A DNA stretch of 16,514 nt from contig CAXHKQ010000285.1 of the NCBI GenBank assembly GCA_964017145.1, positions 1 to 16,514 of the forward strand, written 5' to 3'. The notes below the pieces were generated by a model. It was given only the letters and a program-made list of their open reading frames with translations, made no database searches and had not been told where the DNA came from. Origin of the DNA: Agrocybe praecox (lineage: Eukaryota > Basidiomycota > Agaricomycetes > Agaricales > Agrocybaceae). A program made the translations under genes and the position numbers. This document shows positions 1 through 11,700 of this stretch, one piece after another; the first letter of the stretch is position 1, and every line of letters begins with the position of its first letter.

Positions 1-2779
1 GAAGAGACTGGAGCAACCGAGACGCCGAAGTCGAACCAGAGCCAGTCGCTACGGCTCAGGAACCAGAACCAGCGCCGGCCACCAGCAGCAGCTCGGCCAG
101 TGATCTCAACCTCAACTTCATCGAGCCACCCAACGATCTGCCACCGCTGAATGTTTTTGCCAGCGATGACGAAACGACGCCGGCGGAAGCGGCCAAGTCC
201 GAGGTGGACAAACCTGCCGACGAGGAGGAGACGGAAGCACCAGAACCTGCCGACAAACCTGTCGAGGATCCTCCTTCTCTGCCTGCCGCGCCGCCGCCTC
301 ACGATGACGATGACATCACAGCCACTCCGGCCGAAGAGTTCGAGCACTTTGAGCGCTCGCTGGCCCAGATGCACGAGGCCAGCGCCAGCGCCGCCAACAA
401 CATGGACACGGACACCAATCACTCGGAGGAGGACACCGCCACCGAAGCGGCACAGCCGACAATCAAACAAGAACCACCGCTGGACATCAGTGCCGAACCG
501 AATCCGAATGACGAGCCGAAAGCCGACGACGATTCCGATGCCAGTCTCGACTACGATGCGGTGATGGCGGCCAACGGCCTCAGTCTGCCCGGCGATGGGG
601 GACGCGACGACGAGCATGTGTTCCATGTGTTCGATGCGGTGTGCGAGATTGATGCGCTGTCGCCGAGCCGGATTGCGCGGGTCGAGAAGGAGGCGGCTGC
701 GAAGGCGGCGCGGGAACAGAAAGTTGAGAAGGAGTCGCGTGCGAGTTCGCCCGACGGCAGTGACAATACTTCGGATACGGATGACAGCGCGTTCGCCGCA
801 ATGCCCGTCGAGGTGGAGATGTCCAGTTCGTCGGATGCGCCTGGTGCTGGGGAGGCTGCTGGAAGTGGGGCAGCTGAAGCGAAGAAGACCAAGCCGACAA
901 AGAAGAGCACCGAAGGCGGCGGCGGCGATGACGATGAGGACGAAGACGAAGACATCGACGACGAGGATCGCGACATCCAGCGGCTGCTCGACTTCTCGTC
1001 GCTCGCGAATCGCAAGCGACCCGCCGATGGAACTTACTACGTGGCGGCCAAGAAGCCCGAACCGCCGCCAAAGCCGGCCAAGCCGACGGTCGACACCCTG
1101 ATGGACGAGCTGGCTCAGCCGGACAACGAGGCGCCATCTACTAGCGCCGCTGCAGCGGCTGAGGCGCTCAAAGATTCAGATGATGAGGACGCAGTGATGA
1201 CGGAGGAGAAGTTCCTGTTGCAGTGCAATGAAGCTGTTCGTGATCGGCTGCTGGCGATGAGCAGCAGTGGCAGCGAGAGCGAGATGGAGGAAGATGTGGG
1301 GGCGGAAGATGAAGAGGGGGAAAAGGATGAGGATGATGAGGAAGATGACGAGGACGATGAAGAGGACGACAAAGTCGACGACGATGACGACAATTCGCGC
1401 GACTCGGCCATCGATTTGTTCCTACAAGCGGAAGCGGCCAAGAAACCGAAACGGTTAGCCGCCACGCGCGTGAACGGAACCGCCTCTGCCTCAGCCTCAG
1501 CCTCAGCTTCGGATGCCCAGGAGAACGCAGCCCAAATCGACTCACCCACCTTCACAAATCACGTCGGCCGCAGCGACGCCAATCGAGCGAAACCGACGCC
1601 AAACGCCGCCGCCCCCGCCGGCCCAACCGACGACGACGACGACGATGACGACACCTCGGCCGATGAGGCCGCCATCGCTGCGGCCACAGCCGCCAAGCGG
1701 CAGCGCGCCGAGGACCGGCCGATCTTCGGCGATCTGGACAAGTATCTGGAGGATGACGAGGACGACGACGACAACGGCGACGAGAGTGGGCGTCAAGGCA
1801 AGGGCAAAACGACGATAAAACTCGACGCCCTTGAGGGCGGCGCCTCGGATCGCTCGTCGCTGTCGTCGGACTGCGAGCTGCTGGACACGAGCATGTTCAA
1901 GGCGGCCGCGAAGGCCAGCAAGCAGATCAACGATCGCAAGCTGTCCAGGCATATTCGGGCCTCGCAGCGCCGCCAGATCGATGCCGATCAGCTGGCAGCT
2001 GCGCTGGCGGCGGCCGCCGATCCGAAGGCGTCCGCCGCGGGGGACAAAGATTCGGCGGCTGCGGCAGCATTGGCAGTAGCGGCGGCAGCGGCCAAGCAGG
2101 ACGACTGCATCTCGCTCAGCTCCGACACCGATCTGGAGGAACTCGATGAGGACGTTGTCGAAGTGCCGGCGGCCGCTCAGTCGGGCTCGGTGCTGGCGGA
2201 GGCCATCAGTTCGTCGCAGCAGAGTGGTGGCGACAAGACGCGGGCGGGTCCGCGGAAAATGTTGCGCGCCGATCAGCTGGCGGATGAGACGAAGGAGGCG
2301 CAAACGGAGGAGAAGGAGCGCGTCAAGCGGCTGGAGAAGAAGGCGGAGCGGCTGCAGCAGCTGGCGGCCAGGGGCAAGGATAAGACGGCGCTGCCGAGCG
2401 GGCTGGAGGAGTCGGATGTGGTGCTGGATTACGATTCGAAGCTGAAGCAGCGGATTACGGTGCATCCGGATATTGTGAAGCATCTGAAGCCGCATCAGGT
2501 GGATGGGGTGAAGTTTATGTACGATTCGTGCTACGGGAGTGTGGATGACAAGTCGGGGGGGAGCGGGTGTATTTTGGCGCATTGCATGGGGCTGGGGAAG
2601 ACGTTGCAGCTGATTGCGCTGCTGCATTCGCTGATCCGGCATGTGCAGCTGAAGACGAACAAGATTCTGGTGATCTGTCCGAAGAGTACGGTGATGAATT
2701 GGGCGGAGGAGATCGAGCGGTGGCTGGGACCGGTGCGGGGCGGGCCGTCGGTGAAGGTGTACCAGTTTCCGGATGCGTC
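1..2779 (+). CDS. ATRX: Exon 1 (partial): acidic disordered N-terminal region, pre-helicase segment, helicase motif I
   Basis: The frame is open from position 3 through the window edge, so this is an exon interior or a long first exon whose start is not seen. The Met at 204 is internal and probably not the start. Residues 1 to about 740 are low-complexity: Asp/Glu runs (around 925-960, 1290-1395, 1630-1655, 1755-1780), a Ser-Ala hexanucleotide repeat (1482-1512) and poly-Ala (2000-2095). Residues 751-800 (2253-2402) resemble the helical ATRX stretch before the helicase, with RKMLRADQLADET followed by charged residues. The helicase starts near 2430 with VHPDIVKHLKPHQVDGVKFM. The Walker A MGLGKT is at 2586-2603 (residues 862-867), followed by ILVICPKSTVMNW (motif Ia). 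The donor GTGAGT is at 2780-2785, leaving two bases of a Ser codon. Confidence 0.92.
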
Positions 2780-5700
2780 GTGAGTCGGGGTTGGAATTGA
2801 GAGAGAGAGAGAGAGACGGTTGACGGTTGATTGGAGAGGAAGTAGAGGGGGCAAATGGCAACTTATTTTGAAAAAAAGTTGACAATTTCAGTCACGTTTA
2901 GCTTCCAATATGCCCTTTTATTATTTTAGTTGGACAATCAGCCGTATTATGTTCGCGACATTTTTTTCATGTTCAGTCAATTGTCTAGTCAATTGCCTTC
3001 ACTAGATATCACAGTTCCAACAGTCTAGGTTACATAAAAATCGCGCAAGACGACTGATAATGATCATTGAAAAAAAAAATCGTTGTAGCTTTTAGTTTAT
3101 TATAGTAGCCCAACGGGCAATCACGAACCACAAGACATCTTGAGATCATCCATAATGTGCACAGATGTCACTGGGATGATCTCAAGACCGCCTAACGGCA
3201 ACCGAATTCGATTAAGATGCTCAACAGATATCCCTACTATAGGATCTAGATGATCTGAGATAATTAAAATCGAGTATTTAATACCAAGCCTATGTCAATT
3301 TCGAGAATTAGATATCCAGAAACATCATCTCAGAGATATCTCTTTGGGATGATTTTCGACAATTCCACCATTTTATTCAGATATATGATGTGATTTCAAA
3401 TGATTTCTGAGCCGAACGAGTTGTCCTCACAACATCTCAATGGGATGTTGTGCGGACATCTCAATAAGCTATGCATACGATTTGTGTTACTTATTGAGAT
3501 GTCCTCACAACATCTCAATAGGATGTTGTGGGGACATCTTATTACGCTACACATACGCTTTATTACCTATTGAGATGTCTGCTACGGCGAGATAGATCTG
3601 CTACGGCGAGATAGATCTGCTTCGATTTAGGATCTTGTTTGTCAATTGAGAATGTCCATTCAACTGAACTGCATCATTACAATTCTCGAATAGTTGTTAA
3701 AACATGACTAGAAGTGCTCAGAAAAAAACGTGTTCAATTGCGCAAGATCCAACTAACAACTAAAAGCTGTCTAGGGCGATTTGTATGTTAACAAATCCTC
3801 ACGAATGTCAGTTGTATCAATTGTGAATTGTGACGAAAAATACAAGATCTTACAGGAATAGAATACGGCTGGATAACCTCAATTTTTAAAAATTATGAAT
3901 AAAAGCAATTTTTTAAATCATCTTTTTGAATCAAGACCGTTTGCTCCAACTATTGGAATAGATAAGTTGTTATTTGCTCACTCTGAAGTACCGAAACAGT
4001 CGAACTAATCTCATTCGCGTAATTTCCCCTCCCCACATTCGCAGCGACGTCAACGAGAAACTGCGCGTCCTCAGGGAATGGCAGAACTCGGGCAAATCCG
4101 GCTACGCGAAGGCCGGCTGTTTGCTGATCGGCTACGAGGCGTTCCGAACGCTCGTCTTCTACCATCTGTCCAAAAAGCGCAAGTTCAAGATGGTCAAAGA
4201 GCAGTTGGATTCGATCCGGCGCAAGGTGGAGGAGACGCTGCTGAAGCCGGGCGCGGACATTGTGATCTGCGATGAGGGCCATATGATCAAGAATCGGAAG
4301 TCGGCGACGAGTTTGGCGGTGAACGAGATCCGGACGCGGAAGCGGATCATTCTGACGGGAACGCCGATTCAGAACAATCTGAAGGAGTGTAAGTGTTCCG
4401 GGATGCTTCAAGATGTTGTCACTTGAATCAGCTCGTTTTTAACCGATAACCCTCCATTTCTCCCACAGACTACAGCATGGTCAACTTCATCAAACCCTCC
4501 TTCCTCGGCACCGAAAAGGAATTCGCCAATCTCTACGCCAACCCCATCCGCATCGGCCAGCACAAGGACTCCAGCAAGGGCGAAATCAAATTCATGAAAC
4601 AGCGCTCCTACGTCCTGCACAAAAAACTCTCCAAGTTCGTGCAGCGTCGCGAAGCCGCTCTCCTCAAGACCTTCCTGCCCGAAAAGTACGAGTACGTCCT
4701 CTTCATCCCGATGACCGACGTCCAGAATCGCCTCTACGTGCACTTCCTCGAGAACAATCCGCTCAAGGACAAATACGGCGGCAAATCGCTGATTCCCGAC
4801 TACACGTTCCTGCGCAAGATCTGGACGCATCCCAAAGTGCTCGAAAGCGCCTACAACAATGCCCTGATGCTGCAGCGCAAGAAGGACGCCCAGGCCGCCA
4901 ACGGTGGCGGCCGATGGGGCAAGGCGCAAGCCAAAGCCGCCGCAGCCGCTGCGATGAACGCTCTGGGCGCCATGGGATCAACGGCTGGTCCGGGAAACGC
5001 CTCCGATTCGGACGTCGAGCAGCCGGATGACGTGCTCGATCAGCAGACGGGCAGCATGTCGGTGACGAGCAGCTGGTGGAAGTCCTTCGTCACCGCCGAG
5101 GATCTGGAGTCGCTGTTGCCGAGCAACAAACTTCGCACTCTGTTCGAGATCCTGCAGATGTGCCAGGAGAACGGCGAAAAGTGTCTGGTGTTCTCGGCTT
5201 TCGTGGCCGTTCTGGATGTGGTGGAGTTTTTCATGCGGCGGATTCATGAGCACATGGTATCGGGTGGGGCGGTAGCGGCTGGCATTGGACTGGAACGATA
5301 CCGGGGACCGTGGGAGACGGCCAAGGATTACTATCGGCTGGATGGCAAGACACCGAAATCCATTCGGCATGCGATGATTACGCGCTTCAATGATGTGAAC
5401 AATACGAGGACGCGATGTTTTCTGATCTCGGCCAAAGCGGGAGGGCAGGGCATCAATTTGATTGGGGCGAATCGAGTGGTGCTGTTGGACACGTCGTGGA
5501 ATCCGTCGAACGATCAGCAGAATATTTTCCGCGTGTTCCGGCTGGGGCAGAAGAACAAGTGTTACATCTATCGGCTGTTGGGCATGGGCACGATGGAGGA
5601 GAAGGTGTACTCGAGGTCGGTGACGAAGCAGGCGATGAGCTTCCGGGTGGTGGATGAGCAGCAGATCGACAGGCATTACAGTATGGCGGAGTTGGCGGAG

Positions 5701-8700
5701 TTGTACACGTGAGTGGGGAAGATGGTCGAGAGATCGTCGTATAATTGGAAAAAAATCATTTCGAAATGCCCAGAAATAGTTTCCTCGATTTGTTCGTTAA
5801 CTTTCTACATATTTTTTAAAGTTGTTCAGGTCTTTAGACCGAATGACTTTTCTAGCTCATATTTTGAATCGGCTTTTCCATACTTTTTTACTTTGTTAGC
5901 AGTTACCCAACGGGCAAGATATCTTGAGATAATTCATAATGTGCAAAGATGTCCCTGGAATGTCTTGAGGATGATCTCAAGACCGCCTAACGGCAACCGA
6001 GTTCGATTTAGATGCTCAAGAGACATCTCATAGGATCTAGATGAGCTGAGATCATCTAAACCGAGTATTTAATACCAAGTGGAAGTCTATTTCGAGAATT
6101 AGTTATCCGAAAACATCATCTCAGAGACATCTCATCGGGATGAGTTTCGACAATTCCCCTTTTCATTCAGATATATGATGTGATTTCAAATGATTTCAGG
6201 GGCGAACGCAATGGGATGTTCATCACAATACGCTATGCATACGCTCTGTATTACCTATTGAAATTTCCTGGGATGTTGTGGGGATGTTTGCTCTATTGAG
6301 ATGTCTGAGAGATAGTATATTGAGCACATGAATCTTGTTTTTTCAATTTCATATATAAATATCTACACCTGTTTGGCAGTATTCCATATTTCGGGCAGTA
6401 AAAATAATGCTTAATTTCCATTTCTCTCTTCTTCCAGTCTCACCATTCCCGACTACGCCGAACGACCGACGCCCGTCCGGCCGTACGACAATGTGCTGGC
6501 CAGCCTGCTGCGCAACTTCAGCGAACTGGTGTACAAGTACCACGAGCACGACTCGCTGCTGGAGCAGAACAGCGAGCAGGATCTCAGCGAAGAGGAGAAG
6601 GCTGATGCGTGGGCGGCGTACGAGAAGGACGTCAGTCTGAAGAGTGAGTATTTGTCGAATGTGTGGAGTATACTTTCTCAAAGCCTGTCATTACATTCGG
6701 GCATCGGGCTAATGGCCCGAACCGTGAATATTTTTAACAAGGTTGTTATAATATTGGGCCCGAACCGTGAACATTTTTAACAAGGTTGTAAGTTTTAAAT
6801 AATATTATCAGTAGCGATAGTTTAAAACTGGAATTTTTTTCGTCATATTCTAATGGCTATTACAACAGAACTATCCAAGATATTTTGTTCGGATTTATGT
6901 CCATCATTAGCTACACATCTACCCTACCATTATGTGAATTTGTGGATCTCACACTAGAGTCCTTCCACTCCAGCAATGGAAACCATCCATCGACCTATTT
7001 TCGTGCTTTTTCAAATATTTTGAAGTGTCGGCCTGGAATCGACGAAAATGAAAGTTAATCGGAAGGTGCCAGGGGCCTGTTTCTGGTACGCAAATTGCTT
7101 TGCGTTTCGGAATAGCACACACACGTGCATATGGGAAAGCAAAAACAAACGTGCAAATTTGCAAAGCGAATACGCTTTTCTCAGTGCGAAACGCATAGCG
7201 AAACGCAAAGCGAATGATCTCTTGACGAAATTCACACTTGAATTTGCAGATTCGCTTTGCGTTTGGCGTTTTTTGTTCTTGCTTTTCCATATGCACATGT
7301 GCTAATGTGAAACGCAAAATACTTAACGTAACAGAAACAGACTCCAGGTCTCATGAGTACAGCGTTTTGGATTGAAGCCATCACCTGAGCGAAGAAATCG
7401 TTATGTTGACCACTTTGGCTGAATGTGCTCGAAAAATGCGCATGTAAAATATGGCTGAAAAATAGGGTTTTTTCTCGTGATTTTTAGCACATTTTTGCGG
7501 TTATTGATCAAATTGGGGTTTTAAATGTATATTCTATCGTTGGTTAGACGGTCTCAACTGTTTGGTAGGTTTTACGACCTTTTGGTCCAAGTTTCCTGCT
7601 GATCCCTTCACAAATATACCTTTGTCGACCTCACACTTCGGCAATCAATAGATTCGGATGTGTTGGCGATATTTGTGATATTTCACGTTCAGGGTACTCG
7701 ACATATATTGTCTTTCTATCGCCCATTAAAAGCAAAATGCATGATTTCGCACCCATTTTTCTACTTCCCGCAAATTATTGTTTTTTTTCAGCACAAATAT
7801 CGACATTTCATCAGCGCAGTGTGCTTGCTTGTTGAAGATAAAAGTCTCACCATTCGTTAGATATATAACATGGCCACCGAAACCATTCATACGAACCCAG
7901 CAACAACTTGTTAAACAAATCCCAAGTTTAACTATCGGATCGCTAATGGTATACTGACCACGAAACGCTCCACAGAAATTTATTAACAAGATGGTTCTAG
8001 ATTTATATGGACCTTGTTAAATCCAGGAAAGTTCGAGGGCAAGCATGATTATCACCTCGTAGCTTGTTAGCCTTATTTATTATTTATTACCTCGTAAAAG
8101 AGCTTATAAGATATTTTATATCCTCGTAACAAATTTTGTTAGCTCTTTCAACACTTCGTAACTGGCTTATTAGCTCTTTTAAGACCTTGAAAGACCTTCT
8201 CATCTCTTTTAACAACTCGTCGTAGCTAGATTAATAGCTTCGTAAAATAATATAAATTAAAACTTTGTTAAATATATTCGCGGCTCAGGCAGGAAAGACT
8301 CTTATTCAGAAGCGCCTTGAACACATTTCAATGGAAGCATTTCACGCAAATTCAACTCCAACCTCCTATTCTCTCTCTCCCTCTCTCTCAACCGCCAGAC
8401 CAATACCAAATCCAACTCAACTCCATCGGCGACTCCTTCGGCCAGCTTCCCGGCGGCCCCGGCGGCCATCTCGCCGGCCATCCGATGGCCGGCCTCTTCG
8501 GTGCCGGCTCCATGTTCGGCGGTCTCAACATGCCACCGCCCTACGGAACCGCCGGCAGCCACCACAATCCCCACCACCCGCATTCGCATCACATCAATCC
8601 CTATATGCCGGGCGGCAGCTACAACCCGTACTCCAGCGGTCCGGGACCGGGCAGCTATCTGGACAAGGACCTGCTGATGATCAGCCAGATGTACAACACT

Positions 8701-11700
8701 CCGTACGCCAGTCTGCTGAACAATCTGAGCGGCAATCTGGGCGGACCGGGTCCGAGTGCGTCTTCTGCGTCCGGATCCGGTGGACCCTCAGGCTCATCTT
8801 CGACCTCGATGCAGCAGCAGCAGCCACCTCCACCACCCTCCCCATATCTGCCCTTCGGATCGCTGCCCCCCTCGGCTTACAACACCAACTTCGGCCTGTC
8901 CGAAGCCGCCTCCGCAGCCGCTCAAATCCAACAAGAACAACAGGCGCTGCTGGCCAGCCTCAACCGGATGATGCCTCCGCGTGGCGGAGGCGGACCTTCG
9001 ACTTCTTCCGCCGGTGCCGGCGGTCTCGACATCAACTCCATGCTCAATCTCGACAAGGCAATGTGGCCGTACATGTCGGCCGCCTCCGCTTCTCAGCAGC
9101 CGCACGATCTCACCACCTCGTCGCCTTCGCAGTCGCTCAACGCCTCGCTGAACTCGTCCGGAAGCAGCGGCAGCGGCGGCGCCGGCTCCATTCTGCCGAC
9201 GGGAACGGCGCCGACAATGGTGCCCGGCGCTGGCGGACAGTCTCAACCCGGACCGAATGCCCGCCGAAATCCGCTGCTGTACAAGGAGCTTGCGGGTACT
9301 TTGACTGGTGTCGGACCGTCGGCGGCGGCTGCTGCCAGCAGCGGCAGCCCAGCGATGCACAGTCCCCAGCGCAACAGTTCGCCGGGCATCCGGCCCGGCA
9401 ATCAGACCAGTGTGATAACGAGCGTCGGTCCCCCAACGGCAGCGGCAGCGACGACGAGTTCAGTGACTTCGGCCGCTCCGCAGACGCCGACGACATCGGC
9501 GCCCACGACCGGGCCGACTGGCCGCCAGGGAGCCCAACAGCAGCAGCAGCCACAGCAGCAGCCACAGCCTATGCCCAAACTCAAGCTGAATCCGGCCGCC
9601 GTGGTGGCTGCAGCGGCGTCGGCGGCGGCTGGAAATTCGCCTCAACATCGCTTGCGAACCGCTTCGCCTGCTGGTCCGAAGCGCGTTGCTTCGCCGGTGG
9701 TGATGACAGTCGGTCAGCAGCAGCAGCAGCAACAGCCTCCGACCAACAAGAACCTCTCGAGAGCCGCAGCAGCCCAACCAGTGGCCGCCAATCGGCGCGC
9801 AAGTCCTCTGACCATCTCATCGCCATCGAGCAATAAATCGATGGCGACTGCGAGCATCAGCTCACCCAAATCAAAAACCATCGGGCAGCAGCCTCAGCCT
9901 CATGCGGCGCCGCCTCCAACTGTGATCAATCTGGGCAGCGGTGGCGGAAGTAGCACGTCCATTTCTAACAACGGCGCCAGCAGCTCTTCATCTTCGGCAG
10001 CCGCCCTCGAACCCGAACCCCATCTAATCGTCAAGAACGTCTCCGCCATCAATCAGATGCTCAAGGCCTCGGCAGCCGGCGGCGGCAACAGCCCGAAATC
10101 CAAACCGACGCCACCCGCACCGATCAAGAACTTCAACATGGGCATCGTGTATCCGAGCAAATCGACGCCGAAAGTGGCTGCGAGCCAAGCGAGCGAGAAT
10201 ACTGCGATTTTGCGGGCTGCGCAGAAGCAGTTGAACGAGATGGAGGTGACGCAAGCGGCGGTGGCCAACAAGCAGGCGGTGGCGGCGGCGGCCACTTCAA
10301 CGCTAACGGTGCGACCGGTTCCGCCATACCAGCGGCAAGTGCAACAAATGCCGACAAATGTTCAACAATCTCCGAATCTCCAGCAGCCCCAACAACAGCC
10401 CCAACCGCCGCAGCAGCGGATCGTCCGGCGGGTCATCGGCAACAATGTGATGTCCGTCACCGCGACCACGGTTCCATCGTCGTCGGTCGGTGGCAGCCAG
10501 CCGGCGGCGGCCATGAATCGCAGCTCGCCAGCTGCGCAAATCCCAGCGAACCAGATTCTCTCGAAACCGAAGCGCTGGACGAACGCCAGCGGTCTGACCA
10601 TCAGTCCCATTGTGACGACGGTCGCCACAACGCCGGCGACCACCAGTGCCGCCATGTCCGCCCAGCAGCGCTCCGGTTTGTACGCGACGGCGGCGCAGAA
10701 TCGACAGAAGTCGACGAATGTTGTGAGTGCGAATGCAACCGCATCTGGGGCGACAATTCAGGCAACAAAGACGCCAGTTCAGGCAACAATTGTCCGGCAG
10801 AACACTCAGCCGCAGATGCAGCGAGCAGGCGGCGGCGCCACGACGACAACCGCCACCGGCGCCGCGGCCACGGCCGCAAATGGCACTACGATCATCCGGC
10901 AGATGCCGAATACGCCAGCGTCCGGCGGCCAGCGGCCTCTGCCGCCACTGGTGCGTCAGAATACGGCGCCAGCGATGCAGCAGCAGCAACCGCAGCAGAT
11001 CATCCGGGCACAAATTCCAGCAGGCGCGAAAATTGTTCACAACAGCAGCAGCAGTCTTCGCCCCAAACGCCAGCCATGATTCGCAGCCGCAATTTGACTG
11101 TCCGCCAGTTTGCCAGCCAGTTTGCGACAACAGCAGTTGGCGCCACAGCGGCCACAGGAACGGCGGCCACGACCACCACGGTGCCGATGCCGCAGAATAT
11201 CCGCCTGCCCGCTGGTGCGACCATTTCGCCGACCAACGTTCGAGTGGTGAATGCGCCGACGACGCCTTCGGCGGCCAACAATCTGCGGCAGACTTTGTCG
11301 GCGGGGCAGGTTGTGATGACCGGAGGCGGCGTCGGCGGACGCGCCCAGATCGTGGCCCAGCCGCATCCGATGCAGCAGCAGCAGCAAACGGTGCGGAAAG
11401 TGATGGTCCAGCAGCAGCAGCAACAGCCTCAAGTTCAGCAACAGCAACGCTTTGGCACCCAACAAACCTACGCCGGTCGGCCGATGGCGGTGGCCAATTC
11501 GAGTGCGGCTGCGGGGCAGCGGATTGCTTCGCCGGCGGCTGGACAATCGACCATCCGGATGGTTCAGGTGCCGGCACCGGCTGCAAATCAATCCGCAGCT
11601 ACTGCATCAGGTACGGTGGTGAATCCGGCGGCATTGGCGACGCGCAAGCGTAAGCTGCCCGCCGGTATGGAGCAGATGCCGTCGGTGTCGATCACTGAGA

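Larger units (their letters stand above)
2780..4044 (+). other. Intron 1 (1,265 bp)
   Basis: The donor is GTGAGT at 2780 and the acceptor is ...CCCCACATTCGCAG ending at 4044. The junction joins a phase-2 Ser codon (TC+C) to give ...FPDAS-DVNEKLRVL. The intron is AT-rich. It holds a short GA microsatellite (about 2801-2815), a small duplicated motif AGTCAATTG (about 2976-2996) and a 0.54-kb interspersed repeat (3109-3647) listed separately. I see no gene in it. Confidence 0.9.
6644..8398 (+). other. Intron 4 (1,755 bp)
   Basis: The donor is GTGAGT at 6644-6649. The acceptor at 8397-8398 follows a long pyrimidine tract of CTCTCT repeats. The junction A+AC makes an Asn codon and enters the long open frame of exon 5. 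Contents are a 33-bp duplication (6714-6789), a foldback element (7097-7318) and a degenerate CTCGTAA/TTAGCTCTTT repeat zone (about 8050-8240), each listed separately. The stretch 7320-8040 holds nothing I recognise; small open frames there have no recognisable domain. Confidence 0.85.

Noticed and set aside
804..821. PVEVEM as an HP1-binding PxVxL motif
   Set aside because: The last key position is not Leu and there is no supporting context, so the match is too weak.
1542..2885. 447-codon open frame on the minus strand
   Set aside because: It is antisense to exon 1 and the product is an Arg/Leu/His-rich composition artefact of GC-rich Ala/Asp/Ser codons on the other strand; it has no domain.
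7011..7317. Open frames of 85-122 codons on both strands
   Set aside because: They lie in the foldback element, where inverted symmetry and repeated GCGAAACGC words keep frames open on both strands.
8265..9836. 523-codon + strand open frame overlapping exon 5
   Set aside because: It is a different frame of GC-rich low-complexity exon 5. Its product is Arg/Ser/Gln-rich with no continuity to exon 4, whereas the exon 5 frame joins in phase.
10951..11045. A 95-bp phase-0 intron that would repair the exon 5 frame
   Set aside because: The ends (GTGCGT, ACAACAG) are weak, the acceptor lacks a pyrimidine tract, and it would remove VRQNTAPAM, a repeat of an upstream coding motif. It is kept only as an alternative to a missing base.
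10303..11586. 427-codon minus-strand open frame
   Set aside because: It is the complement of the low-complexity exon 5, Trp/Arg/Cys-rich without any known fold. It covers the frame-break point only by chance.
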